A DNA stretch of 58,174 nucleotides, from assembly GCA_003574845.1 (NCBI GenBank), contig NDHY01000006.1:1-58174 (forward strand), read 5' to 3'. The notes under the pieces were generated by a model. That model saw only the letters and a program-made list of their open reading frames with translations, had not been told where the DNA came from and did no database searches. Source of the stretch: a candidate division NPL-UPA2 bacterium Unc8 (lineage in GTDB: Bacteria; NPL-UPA2). Positions 56,225 through 58,174 of the stretch are shown here, one piece after another. Made by a program: the position numbers and the translations under genes. Position 1 is the stretch's first letter. Each line of letters opens with the position of its first letter.

Positions 56225-56887
56225 ATGAAAAGCAAGAAAGGAATGTTGGCAGGCAAGAAACTGCTCATTACCGCTGGTCCAACTGAGGAACCAATAGACC
56301 CGGTGCGCTTCATCTCTAACCGCTCTACGGGAAGGATGGGATACCTCCTGGCATCATCTGCTCATCAGGAAGGAGCAATAGTTACTCTTATCAGTGGACC
56401 CACTCATCTTTCTCCTCTACAAGAAATCAAAGAGTATATCTCGGTCAGAACGGCTCTTGAGATGAGAGAAGAAGTGCTGAAAAGAATTAAGGCTTGTGAT
56501 GTCCTCATTATGGCTGCTGCTCCATCTGACTACAGACCTCGGCATTACTCAGCTAAAAAAATAAAGGGGAAGAAGAAAACCGCTTCCATTGAGCTTTTCC
56601 CCAATCCGGACATCCTGAAAGAAGTGGGAGAAAAAAAGAGAAAAAAGATGGTTGTTGTCGGATTTGCCGCCGAAACGGATAATCTAATTAACAATGCCCG
56701 CAGAAAACTTAAAGAGAAAAACCTTGATTTCATCATTGCCAATCGGATTGATATCAACGGAGCAGGATTTGGCACCGCTACCACCGAAGTAAAGATTATC
56801 ACAAAAGAAAAAACAGAAATCCTTGACGGCATCAGTAAAGAAGAACTTTCCTCCATCATCCTCAAAAAATTGGGTGGTGAAGGCTGA
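56225..56887 (+). CDS. coaB: Phosphopantothenate-cysteine ligase (separate CoaB)
   Basis: The 220-residue protein is the CoaB half: LLITAGPTEEPIDPVRFISNRSTGRMG, AAAPSDYRP and NPDILKEVG. It uses CTP to join cysteine and phosphopantothenate. The stop TGA (56885-56887) lies inside array H15. The split from CoaC could be real, or a frameshift between 56200 and 56230; separate start and stop codons and complete domains favour a real split. Confidence 0.92.
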   Translation: MKSKKGMLAGKKLLITAGPTEEPIDPVRFISNRSTGRMGYLLASSAHQEGAIVTLISGPTHLSPLQEIKEYISVRTALEMREEVLKRIKACDVLIMAAAPSDYRPRHYSAKKIKGKKKTASIELFPNPDILKEVGEKKRKKMVVVGFAAETDNLINNARRKLKEKNLDFIIANRIDINGAGFGTATTEVKIITKEKTEILDGISKEELSSIILKKLGGEG

Positions 56888-56919
56888 AGGCTGAAGACTG
56901 TTAGACTGTTAGACTGTTC
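56882..56919. repeat. Array H15 at the end of coaB
   Basis: GGCTGAA units at 56882 and 56889 are followed by GACTGTT-type units, the last ones at 8-nt spacing. The coaB stop codon is within the first unit. A separate 7-bp dyad, GTCGGAT/ATCCGAC with a 2-nt loop, follows at 56926-56941. Confidence 0.7.
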
Positions 56920-56961
56920 GTAGCGGTCGGATTTATCCGACTCTTGAAATCACAAATTCCC

Positions 56962-57051
56962 GTTTCAATCCACGCCCCCGCACGGGGGGCGACTGTTACA
57001 GACATCATAGCCTTCACGCGCAGGAGTTCCCCACACATGTGGGGATGGACC
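56962..57051 (+). CRISPR. Two unlike CRISPR-type repeats (I-C-like and I-E-like) flanking one 30-nt spacer
   Basis: 56962-56993 (32 nt) begins GTTTCAATCCACGC, has the CCCCCGC...GGGGG palindrome and ends GCGAC, as type I-C repeats do. 57024-57051 (28 nt) begins GAGTTCCCCACA and ends GGGGATGGACC, as type I-E repeats do (usual ending GATGAACC). The 30 nt between them are shorter than usual spacers. No cas gene or further repeat is in the window. It is a remnant or rearranged junction, not a working array. Confidence 0.6.
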
Positions 57052-57336
57052 TTAATTAGACACCCTGATAAAACTTATCATGAAAAGGGGGTTGATGTTC
57101 GTTTGTCTGTAGAGATGATTAGATTTGCTCGAGAAAATAAATACAATATTGCTTATTTGGTGAGTTCTGACACAGATTTGGTGGCAGCAGTAGAAGAAGT
57201 TCGGTCAATCGGAAAAACCATTCAATATGTCGGCATTCCTAAGGGACAGTCATATGGGCTTTCAAGTGTTGCTAATAATGTTAGATTATTAAGGCTGGAA
57301 GAAATAGAAAAATTTTTTCCTGAAACAAAAAATTAA
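57052..57336 (+). pseudogene. NYN-domain (DUF88/LabA-like) protein, N-terminus missing
   Basis: The last 94 residues read as the C-terminal half of a NYN-type nuclease domain: YHEKGVDVRLSVEMIRFAREN, then the acidic SSDTDLVAAVEEV and a C-terminal VRLLR. About 80-90 N-terminal residues, with the first catalytic Asp, are absent, and the frame instead runs back into the CRISPR-type repeats. The open frame from 56944 therefore contains translated repeats and is not a real N-terminus. The gene was probably cut by a recombination at the I-E-like repeat, or the join is an assembly chimera. Confidence 0.7.
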
Positions 57337-57343
57337 GAACCAA

Positions 57344-57559
57344 ATGATGAAGGGATTTATCTTATTTGAATTATATTTAAAAATTGCTTTAATTCTTTCG
57401 ATTGTCTTTTTTCCTATGGCAGTTTTAAAGCTATGGAGAGAATTTCCTCAAATAGCTTTAGTTGTAGGAATTTGGGGTGGAATCACTATTTTTATTATTT
57501 ATTGGCTTGGCCCCAAATTGATAAAAGAATTGAAAAAAGGAGATGATGAAAATGGCTAA
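57344..57559 (+). CDS. Small membrane protein, unknown
   Basis: The 71-residue protein has two predicted membrane helices (about 5-27 and 37-55) and a charged Lys/Asp-rich C-terminus. I do not recognise the family. It overlaps the next small gene by 17 nt. The region is AT-rich compared with the rest of the window. Confidence 0.5.
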   Translation: MMKGFILFELYLKIALILSIVFFPMAVLKLWREFPQIALVVGIWGGITIFIIYWLGPKLIKELKKGDDENG

Positions 57560-57770
57560 ACTATCTAAAAACCCCCTTTATTGCTTGCTAATTTTAACTT
57601 ATTGCTTGCTTTCAGCTATGACAGTTGGTATGCTATTGACTATTATTGTTGAACTTGAAGACCCCAAAGATCCCATGGTAGTTTTAATTCTTATAGGATC
57701 TATAATTTTTCTTATATTTTTTGCTTATTGGGTTTGCAAAAAACTAATAGAAGAATCGAAAGAACCCTAA
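57543..57770 (+). CDS. Small membrane protein, unknown
   Basis: The 75-residue protein has two hydrophobic segments (about 12-33 and 43-65) separated by an acidic loop (ELEDPKD), and a charged tail. Its layout matches that of its upstream neighbour and the two may be related. The first ATG is at 57543, with GGAGATG just before it; 57546 and 57552 are possible. Confidence 0.5.
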   Translation: MMKMAKLSKNPLYCLLILTYCLLSAMTVGMLLTIIVELEDPKDPMVVLILIGSIIFLIFFAYWVCKKLIEESKEP

Positions 57771-57819
57771 CTGTTTTTTAATTATGAAAGAAAAAGTTAA
57801 GAAAAAGATTTAATTCAAT

Positions 57820-58065
57820 ATGGGAAATTTAATCATTGGCTTTATCTTGGTAACTGCTGGATTTATTATTGTTCGGATGGCACACCAACCTGCCACGAAA
57901 CGACCTCTATTGTTTAATTCAGTAGTTTTGACTTCTATAATACCCACTATCTTGATTATTGGAGGATTATATTTATGTTTTATGGTGCAATGGTATTTTG
58001 CTATTATTGTTTTTTTTACAGCACCACTTGTTGCAGAAATTATCCGGAAATTAATTTGGCATTAA
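57820..58065 (+). CDS. Small membrane protein, unknown
   Basis: The 81-residue protein has three hydrophobic segments (about 2-20, 30-50 and 54-75). No family is recognised. It is the third of a run of short membrane-protein genes downstream of the NYN fragment, all in the same direction. Confidence 0.5.
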   Translation: MGNLIIGFILVTAGFIIVRMAHQPATKRPLLFNSVVLTSIIPTILIIGGLYLCFMVQWYFAIIVFFTAPLVAEIIRKLIWH

Positions 58066-58118
58066 TAGAATAAATTTATTAAAAATAGATCAATTAATTA
58101 TAAATTTAATGAAGTAAT

Positions 58119-58174
58119 ATGAATATAGTAGAAATATTTCTTGTCCTCCTCTCTTTATTAATATATCTTCTTTT
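58119..58174 (+). CDS. Start of a further membrane protein, cut by window end
   Basis: From the ATG at 58119 an open frame runs to the end of the window and encodes MNIVEIFLVLLSLLIYLL, a likely first membrane helix. It continues the series of small membrane-protein genes. Confidence 0.35.
   Translation, partial: MNIVEIFLVLLSLLIYLL

Noticed and set aside
56944..57061. N-terminal part of a 130-residue protein
   Set aside because: The codons translate the I-C-like and I-E-like repeats and the spacer; only the part after about 57052 resembles a protein domain.

Overview
The window is bacterial (SecG, RNA polymerase omega, PyrR, YicC, pyrimidine and glycolytic genes of bacterial type) and comes from an anaerobe that uses the Wood-Ljungdahl pathway. 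I cannot name the phylum from sequence alone. The combination of an archaeal-type CO dehydrogenase/acetyl-CoA synthase (CdhABCDE) with bacterial AcsE and formate-tetrahydrofolate ligase, an Mrp/Mbh-like ion-pumping module and a CoA-ester degradation cluster suggests an uncultured acetogen, or an oxidiser running the pathway in reverse.

Layout. 0.1-2.2 kb: a lipoprotein beta-lactamase-fold hydrolase and a BtrH-like protein. 2.2-17.3 kb: a CoA-ester degradation cluster (MaoC pair, CaiB-type CoA transferase, MBL hydrolase, FadN-like hydroxyacyl-CoA dehydrogenase/hydratase, two thiolases, acyl-CoA dehydrogenase, two SCP2 proteins, iron alcohol dehydrogenase, aldehyde:ferredoxin oxidoreductase, SDR). 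Between 4.0 and 9.0 kb this cluster carries five separate lesions. 17.4-18.8 kb: gltX. 18.9-34.8 kb: a NuoE/NuoF/NuoG-GltD-like trimer, two CooC ATPases, acsE, DUF166, cdhD, cdhA, cdhB, cdhC, cdhE, fhs. 34.8-42.0 kb: an Mrp/Mbh-like antiporter operon (E, F, G, MbhD, MbhE, B, C and three NuoL/M-type subunits, the middle one a pseudogene). 42.0-45.1 kb: DUF1275, tRNA-Met(CAU), AMMECR1, TatD-radical SAM fusion. 45.1-49.6 kb, minus strand: DUF1015-gap-pgk-tpiA-secG. 49.7-56.9 kb: pyrR-B-C-K-F-E, yicC, rpoZ, coaC, coaB. 56.9-58.2 kb: two unlike CRISPR-type repeats, an N-terminally truncated NYN-domain gene and AT-rich small membrane proteins.

How it fits together. Beta-oxidation-like enzymes and the aldehyde oxidoreductase would feed acetyl-CoA and reduced ferredoxin/NADH. 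The NuoEF-GltD trimer could balance NADH, NADPH and ferredoxin. Cdh, AcsE and Fhs join C1 units to acetyl-CoA or split it, and the Mrp-like module could link this to a sodium or proton gradient.

The most unusual signal is a dispersed family of arrays with a strict 7-nt period, about fifteen loci from 15.6 kb onward. The 7-mer differs from locus to locus. In many arrays the left and right arms are complementary, so the element would fold into a long hairpin with regularly spaced internal loops. They abut or supply stop codons, fill whole intergenic gaps, and one sits in frame inside mrpD. Three share a GGCACAAAG left border. I found no such array in the first 15.6 kb.
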